From Hyphomicrobium sp. (GTDB lineage Bacteria; Pseudomonadota; Alphaproteobacteria; Rhizobiales; Hyphomicrobiaceae): a stretch of 64,000 nt of DNA. Positions within the stretch are counted from its first letter, which is position 1; each line of letters begins with the position of its first letter. Under the pieces are notes generated by a model. The model was not told where the DNA came from. It did no database searches and was given only the letters and a program-made list of their open reading frames with translations. Positions 53,729 to 62,903 of this stretch are shown in pieces. Where the stretch lies: contig JASBSU010000013.1 in assembly GCA_030148725.1 (NCBI GenBank), forward strand, positions 1 through 64,000. The letters run 5' to 3'. A program made the position numbers and the translations under genes.

Positions 53729-56140
53729 ATGACGAATCTCATAGCACTGCCAAACGGAACCGAGCTGGTGGGAGACTATCGCATCGAGCGCGTGCTCGGT
53801 GCAGGCGGCTTTGGCGTGACTTATCTCGCCGATGAGATAGCGCTCGCCCGCATGGTGACGATCAAAGAGTATTTCCCGAGCGACATCGCCGCGCGCGATG
53901 GCGGCATCGACGCCGCGCCCCGTTCGCAGGACTGTGCCGGCGACTATCGCTGGGGTCTCGATCGCTTCATCGAGGAAGCGCAGACCCTCGCCAAGTTCGA
54001 TCACGCGAATATCGTCCGCGTTTACCGCTACTTCCGCGCCAACAACACCGGCTACATGGTCCTCCACTTCGAGGAAGGGCAGAGCCTCAAGGGCTGGCTC
54101 AAATCGCTTGGCCGTGCGCCGCGCCAGAAGGAGCTGGATGCGATCATCGCGCCGCTGCTCGACGCGCTGGAGTTGATCCACAAGTCGGATTTCCTGCACC
54201 GCGACATCGCACCCGACAACATCATCATCCGCAAGGCTGGCGATCCGGTTCTGATCGATTTCGGCTCGGCACGTGGCGAGATCGCCTCGCACACCAAGAC
54301 GGTGTCGGCGCTCGTGAAGCCCGGCTACAGCCCCTACGAGCAATACGCCGAGACGAGCCGCCAGCAGGGCCCCTGGACCGATATCTACGCGCTCGGCGGC
54401 ACGCTCTATCACGCCATCACCGGAAAGCGCCCGCCCGATGCGCCTTCGCGCATGGTCAAGGACGAGTTCGTGCCGGCCCGCGAGGCTGCGCTCAGCTCCT
54501 ACCGAGCCGGGTTCTTGAAGGCCATCGACAAAGCGCTCGCGCTGACGGTGGATGCGCGCCCGCAGTCGATCGCCGCGTGGCGCAATGAGCTGTTCGCGCC
54601 CGATCCTGTCCGCACGCGCTGGCTCGGTCGCGGCAAGAACAAGGAAGAGGCGCCGGTCGACGACGAGCCGGCGGCGGCGCCGGCACCGACGGTCGCCGCT
54701 ACAGTCGCCGTTGCGCCTCCCGCACCGCAGCCTGCCCCTGCGCCAGCTCCGGTGGCTGCACCTCCCACACCTGCTCCGGCTGCTGCAGCAGCGCCGGCTG
54801 CCGCAGCCGTAGCGGAGCTTCCGACCCCGAAGGGCGGACTTCTCGATCTGCTGGAAGGCTTCCGCAAGAAGCCGGGCGCCGATCCCAAACCAGCGCCCGC
54901 GCCGGCCGCCGCCGCTCCGATCAAGATCGAGCCGCCGCCTGCCGCCGAGCCGGTGAAGAAGAAGTCTCAGTCGAAGAAGCCCATCCCCAAGGAGCGGGCG
55001 CTCGTCGTCGTGAAGTCGCCAGCCCGGGCCCGGCCCAAGCGCCTGAAGGGCAGCCGTCCGAGCCTGTTGCCGATATTCTTCAAGCTGCTGGTGGGCGTGG
55101 GTGTCGCCAGCGCCGCCGTCGCGATGCAGGATCGCTTCCCGCAGTTCGAGAGCCGCGGCTCCGGCATCACCACCGGGACGACCAACGCCATTCCTGCGCG
55201 TCAGGCGCAAGTCGAGCCGCAACCCCAGCCGCCCGCTCCCGTGACCCCGCTCGCCGAGATCGAGGCGCATCGCGGCACCGTCTCGGGCGCCGCCTACACC
55301 GAGGACGGCCGACAGATCGTCTCCACCGGCGCCGACGGCACGATGAAGCTCTGGGACGCCGGCAACTACCGCATCGTCCGCACCATCGAGCTGGATGACG
55401 GTCCCGCCACCGCGCTCGCCCTTAGTGGCCGCCACGCGCTAACGGGGCACGCCAACGGCAAGGTCGTCCTATGGGACATCGACAAGGCTGAGAAGATCGC
55501 CACCGTGCATCGCAACGAGGCGAACATCTGGTCGGTCGCGTTCACCGGCGATCCCAATCGCTTCGCCACCGCCAGTCACGACTGGAAAATAACTTTGTGG
55601 GACGCCCGGCAGCCCTCAGCGCCCCTCGCGGTTCTGGACGGGCACGAGAACGCGGTGCATGCGCTGGCCTACGCGCCGCAACAACTGCTGCTGGCCTCCG
55701 GCAGCGCCGACCGGACGGTGCGCCTGTGGAGCCTCGATACGCTCAGCCTCAAGCGCAATTATTCCGGCCCGCGTGACTTCGTGACGTCGCTGGCATTTTC
55801 AAACAATGGGAAGCAACTGGCCGCCGGCGCACTCGATGGGCGGATCCACCTGTGGTCCATCGCTTCCTCGCGCCGCTTGCGCGCCCTGACGGGACACCGC
55901 GGGCGCGTGGCCGATGTCGCCTTCTCGCCGTCCGGAGATCAGCTCGCTTCGGCCGGCGAGGACGGGACCGTGCGGCTTTGGACGCTCCCGCGCGGTCGCA
56001 TCGCGCGCGCTCTGACGGGCCACGTTGGGGGCGCGACGGTCGTCGCCTTCGCGCCCGATGGCCAGCACCTAATATCCGCCGGGGTCGATGGGCGCCTGCG
56101 CCTGTGGGGCATCCCGATCGGCCCGATCGCACGGGAATAG
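53729..56140 (+). CDS. Transmembrane Ser/Thr protein kinase with C-terminal seven-blade WD40 propeller
   Basis: An 803-residue receptor-like kinase; ATG 53729 has GGAG upstream. The kinase domain is residues about 15-290, with glycine loop GAGGFG (24-29), K46, HRD 157-159, N164 and DFG 177-179. The residue after HRDI is Ala rather than the usual Lys of Ser/Thr kinases. A long Ala/Pro-rich linker follows, a single membrane helix at about 445-463, and then seven WD40 repeats from about 507 to the end (each closing with LWD, LWS, LWT or LWG). Topology predicts the propeller in the periplasm as a sensor or scaffold. It faces the FHA/FHA/PP2C genes. Confidence 0.9.
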   Translation: MTNLIALPNGTELVGDYRIERVLGAGGFGVTYLADEIALARMVTIKEYFPSDIAARDGGIDAAPRSQDCAGDYRWGLDRFIEEAQTLAKFDHANIVRVYRYFRANNTGYMVLHFEEGQSLKGWLKSLGRAPRQKELDAIIAPLLDALELIHKSDFLHRDIAPDNIIIRKAGDPVLIDFGSARGEIASHTKTVSALVKPGYSPYEQYAETSRQQGPWTDIYALGGTLYHAITGKRPPDAPSRMVKDEFVPAREAALSSYRAGFLKAIDKALALTVDARPQSIAAWRNELFAPDPVRTRWLGRGKNKEEAPVDDEPAAAPAPTVAATVAVAPPAPQPAPAPAPVAAPPTPAPAAAAAPAAAAVAELPTPKGGLLDLLEGFRKKPGADPKPAPAPAAAAPIKIEPPPAAEPVKKKSQSKKPIPKERALVVVKSPARARPKRLKGSRPSLLPIFFKLLVGVGVASAAVAMQDRFPQFESRGSGITTGTTNAIPARQAQVEPQPQPPAPVTPLAEIEAHRGTVSGAAYTEDGRQIVSTGADGTMKLWDAGNYRIVRTIELDDGPATALALSGRHALTGHANGKVVLWDIDKAEKIATVHRNEANIWSVAFTGDPNRFATASHDWKITLWDARQPSAPLAVLDGHENAVHALAYAPQQLLLASGSADRTVRLWSLDTLSLKRNYSGPRDFVTSLAFSNNGKQLAAGALDGRIHLWSIASSRRLRALTGHRGRVADVAFSPSGDQLASAGEDGTVRLWTLPRGRIARALTGHVGGATVVAFAPDGQHLISAGVDGRLRLWGIPIGPIARE

Positions 56141-56297
56141 CAACACTTTTACCTTCCCGCGGCCGCGAGGCTCCGGCCCTTGTGCACAGCTTGTCACGCG
56201 GGACCGCGCGACGCAGCCGTTTGTCTCGACGCCGTCGTCGAAGCGGGCCACAATGCCCGCGCGATCAGAAATAAGAAAACACATTGCAGCGGATGCC

Positions 56298-57692
56298 ATG
56301 GACTTAGATGCAGTTCTGCTGGCCCGTATCCAGTTCGCCTTCACGATCACGTTCCACATCATCTTCCCGAGCTTCACGATCGGGCTCGCCGCATTTATCG
56401 CGACGCTGCTCGTCCGCTGGCGCCTCACGGGACACGACCACCTGCACAGGCTGGCGCGCTTCTGGACCAAGATCTTCGCCGTATCGTTCGCGATGGGCGT
56501 CGTCTCCGGCATTGTCCTGTCGTACCAGTTCGGCACCAACTGGAGTAACTTCTCGGTCGTCGTCGGCAACGTGCTCGGCCCGCTGCTCGGCTACGAGGTG
56601 CTGACCGCCTTCTTCCTCGAGGCGACATTCCTCGGCATCATGCTGTTCGGCTGGAATCGCGTGCCGCCGAACCTCCATGTGCTCTCGGCGGTCCTGGTGG
56701 CCGTCGGAACGTCCCTCTCCGCATTTTGGATTCTCTCCGCCAACAGCTGGATGCAGACGCCGGCCGGCCACGAGGTGCGCGACGGCATTGCCTACCCGGT
56801 CGATTGGATCGCGGTGATCTTCAATCCGAGCTTCCCCTACCGCTTCGCGCACATGTTCACGGCCGCATACCTCACCACCTCGCTGGTGGTGTTCGCCGTG
56901 GGCTGTCGCTACCTCGCGAAGAACCGCTTCCCCGAGGAAGCGAAGACGATGCTGCGCATGGGGCTCGGCATGGTCGCCATTCTCGCGCCGCTGCAGATTT
57001 TCATCGGCGACCAGCACGGCCTGAACACCCTCAAGCATCAGCCGGCCAAGGTCGCCGCGATCGAGGCCCACTGGGACGGCTCCAAGCCCGCGCCCTTGGT
57101 CCTGTTCGCCATCCCGAACTCCGCCGAAGAGAAGAACGATTTCGAGATCTCGATCCCCAACGGGGCCAGCTGGATCCTCACGCATGAGGCCGACGGACTG
57201 TTCAAGGGGCTGAAGGATTTCAAGCCGGAAGACCGGCCGCCCGTGTTCCCCGTCTTCATCGCCTTCCGCGTGATGGTGGGGCTCGGCATGTTGATGCTCG
57301 GCATCGGTGTCGTCGGCGCGTGGCTCTGGTACCGCGGCCGCCTGTTCGATACGCCCTGGTACCTGCAATACGGCCAATACGCCTGGCCGCTCGGCTTCAT
57401 CGCCATTCTGTCGGGTTGGTACGTGACCGAAGTGGGTCGTCAGCCCTGGATCGCCACCGGGATTCTGCGCACGGCCGATGCCGTCTCGCCTGTCCAATTC
57501 TGGGCGGTGCTGACGACCCTGATCCTCTTCGTGATCGTCTACGGCATCGTCTTCTCGATGGGCATCTACTACATCAACCGCCTCATCGAATACGGCCCCA
57601 AGGGCGCTGCAGCCGCGCCGCCGGACGGTCTGCCGTCGAGACCGCTCACGGCAGCCGAGCCGGCCGCACACGACGCCATCGAGGGGACCTAG
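56298..57692 (+). CDS. cydA: Cytochrome bd ubiquinol oxidase subunit I
   Basis: Catalytic haem-bearing subunit of a quinol oxidase in the inner membrane that reduces oxygen with high affinity and is often cyanide-insensitive. The start at 56298 gives MDLDAVLLARIQFAFTITFH, with H20 a haem ligand. About nine membrane segments; VGRQPWIATGILRTADAVSP is the quinone-site signature. The length (464 residues) and short Q-loop match the CIO/CioA subgroup. cydB follows after 3 bases. Confidence 0.95.
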   Translation: MDLDAVLLARIQFAFTITFHIIFPSFTIGLAAFIATLLVRWRLTGHDHLHRLARFWTKIFAVSFAMGVVSGIVLSYQFGTNWSNFSVVVGNVLGPLLGYEVLTAFFLEATFLGIMLFGWNRVPPNLHVLSAVLVAVGTSLSAFWILSANSWMQTPAGHEVRDGIAYPVDWIAVIFNPSFPYRFAHMFTAAYLTTSLVVFAVGCRYLAKNRFPEEAKTMLRMGLGMVAILAPLQIFIGDQHGLNTLKHQPAKVAAIEAHWDGSKPAPLVLFAIPNSAEEKNDFEISIPNGASWILTHEADGLFKGLKDFKPEDRPPVFPVFIAFRVMVGLGMLMLGIGVVGAWLWYRGRLFDTPWYLQYGQYAWPLGFIAILSGWYVTEVGRQPWIATGILRTADAVSPVQFWAVLTTLILFVIVYGIVFSMGIYYINRLIEYGPKGAAAAPPDGLPSRPLTAAEPAAHDAIEGT

Positions 57693-57695
57693 GTC

Positions 57696-58709
57696 ATGGA
57701 CGCAATTGCCTATTGGCTCCCTGTGGTGTGGGCCGCGATCATCGGCATCTCCGTTGCGATGTACGTGATCCTCGACGGCTTCGACTTGGGGCTCGGCATC
57801 CTGTTCCCCTTCACGCCGGAGGAGGAACGTCGCGACGTCATGATGAACTCCGTCGCGCCGTTCTGGGATGGAAACGAGACGTGGCTGGTGCTGGGCGGCG
57901 GCGGCTTGTTCGTCGCTTTCCCGCTCGCATACGCCATCATCATGCCGGCCCTCTACCTGCCGATCATCATCATGCTTCTCGGTTTGATCTTCCGCGGCGT
58001 CGCCTTCGAGTTCCGCTGGACGGCCAAGCCCAGCCACAAGTTCTGGGACGACGCGTTCTCTTACGGCTCGATCGTCGCCGCCTTCATGCAAGGCGTGGTG
58101 CTCGGCGGCTACCTCCAGGGCATCCACGTCGAGAACCGTCAGTTTGCCGGCGGCGCGCTGGATTGGCTTGCGCCGTTCCCGCTGTTCACCGGAGTGGCGC
58201 TCGTCGTGGGCTACGCGCTGCTCGGAACAACCTGGCTGGTGATGAAGACCGAAGGCGAGCTTGCCGTGAACGCCCGCCGCTGGGCGCAACAATTGCTGAT
58301 CGCCGTGTTGGCGATCATGGTGATCATCAGCCTTTGGACACCGCTGGCCTTCGACAGGATTGCCGACCGCTGGTTCACCTGGCCGAATATGCTGTATCTC
58401 TCGCCCGTACCGCTGCTCACGGCAGCGGCAGCATTCGCTTGCTGGCACGGACTGAGAAGCGGCCGAGACGTGATGCCGTTTCTATCCGCTGTTGCATTGT
58501 TCCTGCTTGGCTTCGTGGGCCTGGGGATTTCGACCGTCCCATACCTCGTCCCGCCGACGCTCACCTTCTGGGATACGGCAGCCGTGCCCGCGTCGCAGAT
58601 CTTCATGCTCATCGGCGTGCTGATCATGCTGCCGCTTATCCTTGGTTACACGGTGTTCGTCTACTGGACGTTCCGCGGCAAGGTGCGCGAGGGCGAAGGC
58701 TATCACTAG
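57696..58709 (+). CDS. cydB: Cytochrome bd ubiquinol oxidase subunit II
   Basis: A 337-residue integral membrane partner of CydA with about eight hydrophobic segments. Conserved parts are YVILDGFDLGLGILFPF, FWDGNETWLVLGGGGLFVAF and GIHVENRQFAGGALDW. It starts 3 bases after cydA. No CydX- or DUF2474-like small gene was found in the 126 bases that follow, and the CydDC exporter is not in the window. Confidence 0.95.
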   Translation: MDAIAYWLPVVWAAIIGISVAMYVILDGFDLGLGILFPFTPEEERRDVMMNSVAPFWDGNETWLVLGGGGLFVAFPLAYAIIMPALYLPIIIMLLGLIFRGVAFEFRWTAKPSHKFWDDAFSYGSIVAAFMQGVVLGGYLQGIHVENRQFAGGALDWLAPFPLFTGVALVVGYALLGTTWLVMKTEGELAVNARRWAQQLLIAVLAIMVIISLWTPLAFDRIADRWFTWPNMLYLSPVPLLTAAAAFACWHGLRSGRDVMPFLSAVALFLLGFVGLGISTVPYLVPPTLTFWDTAAVPASQIFMLIGVLIMLPLILGYTVFVYWTFRGKVREGEGYH

Positions 58710-58835
58710 CGCGCCCGGATTTCGGGGCACAGTCCGCTCGATCGCCATGATGTCGTACCGGTTCGCTGGAACCCTCCAGCGATTCGGTTGACGGCGGCGC
58801 GACCCCGCAACGGCATTTGAAATCCTGGAGGCCGC

Positions 58836-60320
58836 ATGCTCGGCTGGCGCAAGCGCAACGATGGCTTCGAGTGGCGCGACTATGTCCGCACCACCATTCT
58901 CGTCCGGCGCAAACAGCGTCGCGATCGCATCGGCGAAGCAGGTCGCGCAGCCGTCGACAACATCAAGGACGCTGGACAACGCGGCGTCGTCGCCGGAGCC
59001 GAGGGCGCCAAAGCTGTCGGCCGCGGCGCGGTCAACCTCGGACAGCAGGGCGCAGCAATCGGCGCTGCCGGCGCGAAGGCCGTCGGCGAAGGCGTCCTGC
59101 ATTACGGCAAGGAAGGCGCGAAACTCGGCGCTGCCGGCGCCAAGCTGGGTGCGGCCAGCGCGATGGCAGGTGCAGAGAGGCTGCGCGCGGCGATCCCGGT
59201 CGCCGGGTCGTACCTGCAGCGCCTCGGCGCATGGCTGTTCTACGCGATCGCCTATGCCTGGGCAGTCCTGCGCACCATCGCGGGCATCATTTCAGATTAC
59301 ATCGGCCCTCCCCTCGCGCCGCTCGCCCGGAAGCTGCGCCAGCGCGGTGTCGCCCTCGCCGTATTGGCGGCGGGATCGGTCGCGCTGCTCGGAGGCATCA
59401 TTCGCGCCAACGCCAACGGCTTCGAGCGTGACACGTGGATTCCACTGCTCGCCGGCCTGGTACTTCTTGGCGCGCTCGCGATCGCGCACGGTGTTCCGGC
59501 GTGGATCCTAGCGCGGCTGGACGCGCCCACGGCGCGCCTTCGAATGTTCGTTCGCGACGCAATCGGCAAGCCGCCGGTCCAAACGGGCTTTGCCATTGTC
59601 CTGCTGGCGGGGCTGTTCGCCGTAGGCGTCTACGCATGGGGATCCTCGTCCGCCCCGGACAAGTCTTCGCTCGCGCGCCAGTCGCGCGGCGAGAGCCGCC
59701 AGACGTCAGCCAGCGTCGACGCATCCGACATCGAAGGGCGCGGCACCGCAATCGCGGGAGACGCCCTGCGCGTCGGCGCGACCGTCGTCCGACTGAACGG
59801 CATCGAAGCTCCGTTGGCGAACCAATCCTGCCAAGGCGCGGACGGTCGTTCTTGGGGCTGTGGCGAGAGCGCGCGTCAGGCACTTTCTCGCGCGCTGCGC
59901 TCCGGCCGCGTGCGTTGCGATGTGTCGGGCAGCAGCGAACCGAAAACCGGCAACTGCACGATCGACGGCCGCGACATCGCCGCCGAACTCGTGCGCGGCG
60001 GTCACGTGTTTGCAGCGAGCGGTCTCTTCGCGCCCTATGGCGGCGAGCAGAGCGAAGCGCGTGCGGCAAAGGCGGGCATCTGGGCCGGCGAAGCCGCGCG
60101 CCCATCCGAGTTCCGCGACCAGAAATGGGAAGAGGCAAAGCGCGCCGCGCCCGATGGATGCCCGATCAAAGGCAGCGTGCGCGGTGGACGGCGGCTCTAC
60201 GTCGTCCCCTGGGCGCGTGGATACGATCAGCTCCGCGTCACCAAGAGCCGCGGCGAGCGTTGGTTCTGTTCGGAATCGGAAGCTCAAGAGGCCGGTTTCA
60301 GATCGGCGGAGCAATCCTGA
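58836..60320 (+). CDS. Membrane-anchored SNase-like protein with C-terminal sunset domain
   Basis: 494 residues. The N-terminal 115 contain imperfect Gly/Ala repeats (GAKAVGRGAVNLGQQGAAIG, GAKAVGEGVLHYGKEGAKLG), probably amphipathic helices. Four membrane segments follow at about 130-152, 170-192, 200-225 and 248-267. Then comes an SNase-like domain (about 300-430; VVRLNGIEAPLANQSCQG, CTIDGRDIAAELVRGGHVFA) and a C-terminal sunset domain (CPIKGSVRGGRRLYVVPWAR, RWFCSESEAQEAGFRSA). The nuclease acids (DTPE) are replaced (IEAPL), so catalysis is doubtful. Function unknown. Confidence 0.72.
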   Translation: MLGWRKRNDGFEWRDYVRTTILVRRKQRRDRIGEAGRAAVDNIKDAGQRGVVAGAEGAKAVGRGAVNLGQQGAAIGAAGAKAVGEGVLHYGKEGAKLGAAGAKLGAASAMAGAERLRAAIPVAGSYLQRLGAWLFYAIAYAWAVLRTIAGIISDYIGPPLAPLARKLRQRGVALAVLAAGSVALLGGIIRANANGFERDTWIPLLAGLVLLGALAIAHGVPAWILARLDAPTARLRMFVRDAIGKPPVQTGFAIVLLAGLFAVGVYAWGSSSAPDKSSLARQSRGESRQTSASVDASDIEGRGTAIAGDALRVGATVVRLNGIEAPLANQSCQGADGRSWGCGESARQALSRALRSGRVRCDVSGSSEPKTGNCTIDGRDIAAELVRGGHVFAASGLFAPYGGEQSEARAAKAGIWAGEAARPSEFRDQKWEEAKRAAPDGCPIKGSVRGGRRLYVVPWARGYDQLRVTKSRGERWFCSESEAQEAGFRSAEQS

Positions 60321-60620
60321 ATCTGGGTCGCTGACCGCTCTCTTGCACAACCGCAGTGGCACAAAAGGAAAGCCCGCGCTCCGGGGGAAGAGCGCGGGCT
60401 GCGATGCGTGACGCCGCTTAGGGGGGACAGGTGGGAGGGCGCCACGTTCGGAATGATATGAAACACCACCACGCTCTGTTTTGCAAGGAATTCCGGTGTC
60501 GAATTATGTGAGAGTTAAGAAACAGCTTACAATGGCGTAATGTTTTCTCGCTGTTTCCCTGCACTGCAAAAACCCGCCAATTCCCGACATAACATTGCCG
60601 AACAATGTATTCCGGTAAGC
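60321..60620. other. Intergenic region between SNase/sunset and protease genes
   Basis: 300 bases at a convergent junction. It holds a hairpin at 60371-60400 and a looser inverted repeat, GAAACAGC (60519-60526) / GCTGTTTC (60550-60557). No supported gene. The stretch 60480-60610 is AT-richer than its surroundings. Confidence 0.5.
60371..60400 (-). terminator. Terminator-like hairpin
   Basis: AGCCCGCGCT and AGCGCGGGCT form a perfect 10-bp stem with a 10-base loop. The minus strand continues TTCCTTTTGTG, a pyrimidine-rich tract, so it could end the transcript of the leftward protease gene 220 bases upstream. Confidence 0.55.
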
Positions 60621-61637
60621 TTACGGATCGCGATCGATCGGACGCACGGACACCTCGCTCGTTCCGCTGCTGCGCACCACGGTGACCGACACTTCGCGAT
60701 CGATCCTACTTTCGTCTAATACGCGGAAGACATCATCGACTCCTGTGATGGATTCCTTGTCGATGCGCACGATGAGATCGCCTTGCTTCAATCCCGCTTG
60801 CGCCGCCGGCCCATCGCTTTGGATTTCGCGCACACGCACCGCGCTCGCTTGCTTAAGATCGGTCCGGTAAGCGACGCGAGGAGGAAGTGGCACCTGCTCT
60901 GCAACAATACCCATGCGCGCGCGTCTCACCCGCCCGTGCTTAAGAATTTGCGTCAGAACGTGTAGCGCGGTGTTTGATGCAACCGAGAAGCAGATGCCCT
61001 GCGCGCCCATGATCACCGCGGTATTGATTCCGATAACCTGCCCCGCCGAACTCGCGAGTGGCCCACCGGAGTTGCCGGGGTTCAATGCCGCGTCCGTCTG
61101 AATGACATCGCCGATGAGCCTGCCGTTCTGCGCCCGCAACGAACGCCCCACCGCGCTGACGATCCCAGCCGTCACCGTCGACTGGAAGCCAAGCGGATTT
61201 CCAATCGCGATGGCGATCTGGCCCTGTCGTACGGCCTTGGAGTTCGCGAGCTGCGCGGCAGGCAGCGTCTCGCTCGTCTCGCCGCGCAAGACGGCGAGGT
61301 CGGTATCGGCATCGCGGCCCAGGCTGCGCGCACTGAAACGCCGTCCATCCGAGAGCGAAACGGTCACGTCCTTGGCGCCGTCGATGACGTGATTGTTGGT
61401 CAGGATGAGGCCATCCGGCGAGACAAGCACGCCCGACCCCGTTCCTTGCGCACGCTGTCCATTGCGAACGCCGTTGACCTCGACATGCACCACAGCCGGC
61501 GCCAGCATGTCGACGACATCGACAACGGCACGCGAATAGGAATCGAGCAGATGAGCGTCGCTCAGCGCGACGCCCGGCTCAGGAGCCTCTGACCGCTGCG
61601 GCCCGGAGCTTCCGAGAAAACCGAAGGCATAACCCAT
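60621..61637 (-). CDS. HtrA/DegP-like trypsin-type serine protease with PDZ domain
   Basis: A 338-residue S1C-family protease. The catalytic triad is H83 (LTNNHVI), D113 (DADTDLAVL) and S190 (NPGNSGGPL). A single PDZ domain follows (about 245-330; VREIQSDGPAAQAGLKQGDL). The start at 61637 leaves no typical signal peptide (MGYAFGFLGSSGPQ), so it is either cytoplasmic or uses an unrecognised upstream start. Substrates unknown; stress-related proteolysis is the usual role. Confidence 0.88.
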   Translation of the reverse strand: MGYAFGFLGSSGPQRSEAPEPGVALSDAHLLDSYSRAVVDVVDMLAPAVVHVEVNGVRNGQRAQGTGSGVLVSPDGLILTNNHVIDGAKDVTVSLSDGRRFSARSLGRDADTDLAVLRGETSETLPAAQLANSKAVRQGQIAIAIGNPLGFQSTVTAGIVSAVGRSLRAQNGRLIGDVIQTDAALNPGNSGGPLASSAGQVIGINTAVIMGAQGICFSVASNTALHVLTQILKHGRVRRARMGIVAEQVPLPPRVAYRTDLKQASAVRVREIQSDGPAAQAGLKQGDLIVRIDKESITGVDDVFRVLDESRIDREVSVTVVRSSGTSEVSVRPIDRDP

Positions 61638-61819
61638 GCTGATCTCCCCTGGTGCGCTGCGGCTGCGGCCGCTCGCACCTGTGGCGACTGATATGGTGAG
61701 CGCCGGGGGGATTTGGAAAGAGGGGGTGCTGGACGATCATCAGCACGGGCGGCGAGCGTCCCATGCCATTGCAGCAGCCGAGACGTGATCGCCATTTACA
61801 ACAGCAGCGCGGTCCGGCT

Positions 61820-62656
61820 TCAGCGCACCGAGATTTCCAGTGGCGACAGCCGCACGATGCCTGGTGTCGCCGGCAGGCCGCGATATCCGATCGCCGCCAG
61901 GACGCCTTTCAGCAACGCATTGGTATCGTCGCGCAGCGGCAGAGTGGAATCCTCGATGATGAGCTTGCCGTCGACCCACAGTCGCACACGGCCATTCGCG
62001 TGGCCCGGCTCGTTGAGCACTGTCTCCTGCTCGAGCTTGATCCAGCGGTTCGTCGGCAGAGCGGTGGCGCTGCCCATCATGCGACGTATTTCGCCGCTCT
62101 CCAGCGTTACGGAGACGGCGGGGCGGCCATCCGTGTCCCACTGAGGTGCAACGGAGATGGTGCCATCCGCCGGCTTTTCGCCTGCAGTTTTGCCGCCGAA
62201 AACTCCGGGCAGAAAACCGCCGCCGCCGAAATCGAATTTCTCTGGCAGCCAAATGCTATAGGTGAGGCAAGTCGCCGAGGCTTTCGCCATATTGGGGGGC
62301 GCCCAGCGGAATTCGACACCGTTGCGCGCCCTGGCGCTGGCGTCGGCATCGCCCGGCAGCCGGCGCAGCTTCACTTCCAGCACATCCGGTGAAGGTGCGC
62401 CTGGCGCCTGCACCACGGCGGCATTGTCGATAACGCCGAGGTCGCGCAGACCGGCCCGCGCCTGAAGCTGGATGGCAGTGACCGGTTTCCCCTCGCTCGT
62501 ATGCAGCGAAAAGCGCGCTGGCGCAGGATATGCGGCGCTGCACGTCCCCTCGGTCCTGCTCTGGAATGCCGCAAAGACGATGTAGCCGACAATGATCACC
62601 CCGACGATCACGGTGCCGACGTTGATCAAGAGCTCGAATTGCCTAGGATTTTTCAT
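61820..62656 (-). CDS. Membrane-anchored polysaccharide-lyase-like protein (PL14-type fold)
   Basis: 278 residues from ATG 62656. An N-terminal membrane helix at about residues 10-32 (LINVGTVIVGVIIVGYIVFA) anchors a jelly-roll-like domain. Segments such as ATCLTYSIWLPEKFDFGGGG, LPGVFGG and RVRLWVDGKLIIEDSTLPLR resemble alginate-lyase-like PL14/PL20 proteins, where the extended strands bind uronic-acid polymers. Catalytic residues cannot be assigned with confidence. It stands alone, upstream of and co-directional with the protease gene after a 182-base gap. Confidence 0.6.
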   Translation of the reverse strand: MKNPRQFELLINVGTVIVGVIIVGYIVFAAFQSRTEGTCSAAYPAPARFSLHTSEGKPVTAIQLQARAGLRDLGVIDNAAVVQAPGAPSPDVLEVKLRRLPGDADASARARNGVEFRWAPPNMAKASATCLTYSIWLPEKFDFGGGGFLPGVFGGKTAGEKPADGTISVAPQWDTDGRPAVSVTLESGEIRRMMGSATALPTNRWIKLEQETVLNEPGHANGRVRLWVDGKLIIEDSTLPLRDDTNALLKGVLAAIGYRGLPATPGIVRLSPLEISVR

Positions 62657-62903
62657 CTGGCCGAGGTTCCGGATGCCGCGCCCTCGGTTCCCCCGCAAGG
62701 CGCTGGCACAACACGGCGCTAGCTAACACCGTCTGGGTTAAAATCTCGGCGCCGGGGCGGGGGTGAGCACGGGATTGGGCGCTCCTGCCGCACGATGCGG
62801 TGATTTCTCGCCCGTTTGTCTTTTGTTGCCGTGCTGGCTGGGTTAATAACCTCGCTGCGGTGCGATTGTCAGTGCGCGTCTTCGCCAACGAGGGGAGAGG
62901 TTC

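Noticed and set aside
53618-55435. 605-codon open frame antisense to the kinase gene
   Set aside because: It is a by-product of high-GC codon bias opposite a well-supported kinase; its composition is Arg/Gly/Asp-rich without motifs.
51196-56140. Type VI secretion locus
   Set aside because: Only kinase, FHA and phosphatase genes are present; no tssB, tssC, hcp, vgrG or clpV gene occurs in the window.
56304-58448. 714-codon open frame antisense to cydAB
   Set aside because: It lies wholly opposite two conserved oxidase subunits and reads as His/Arg/Asp-rich non-motif sequence.
58710-58835. CydX or DUF2474 small subunit after cydB
   Set aside because: The only ATG-started plus-strand frame here encodes about 14 residues with no membrane segment.
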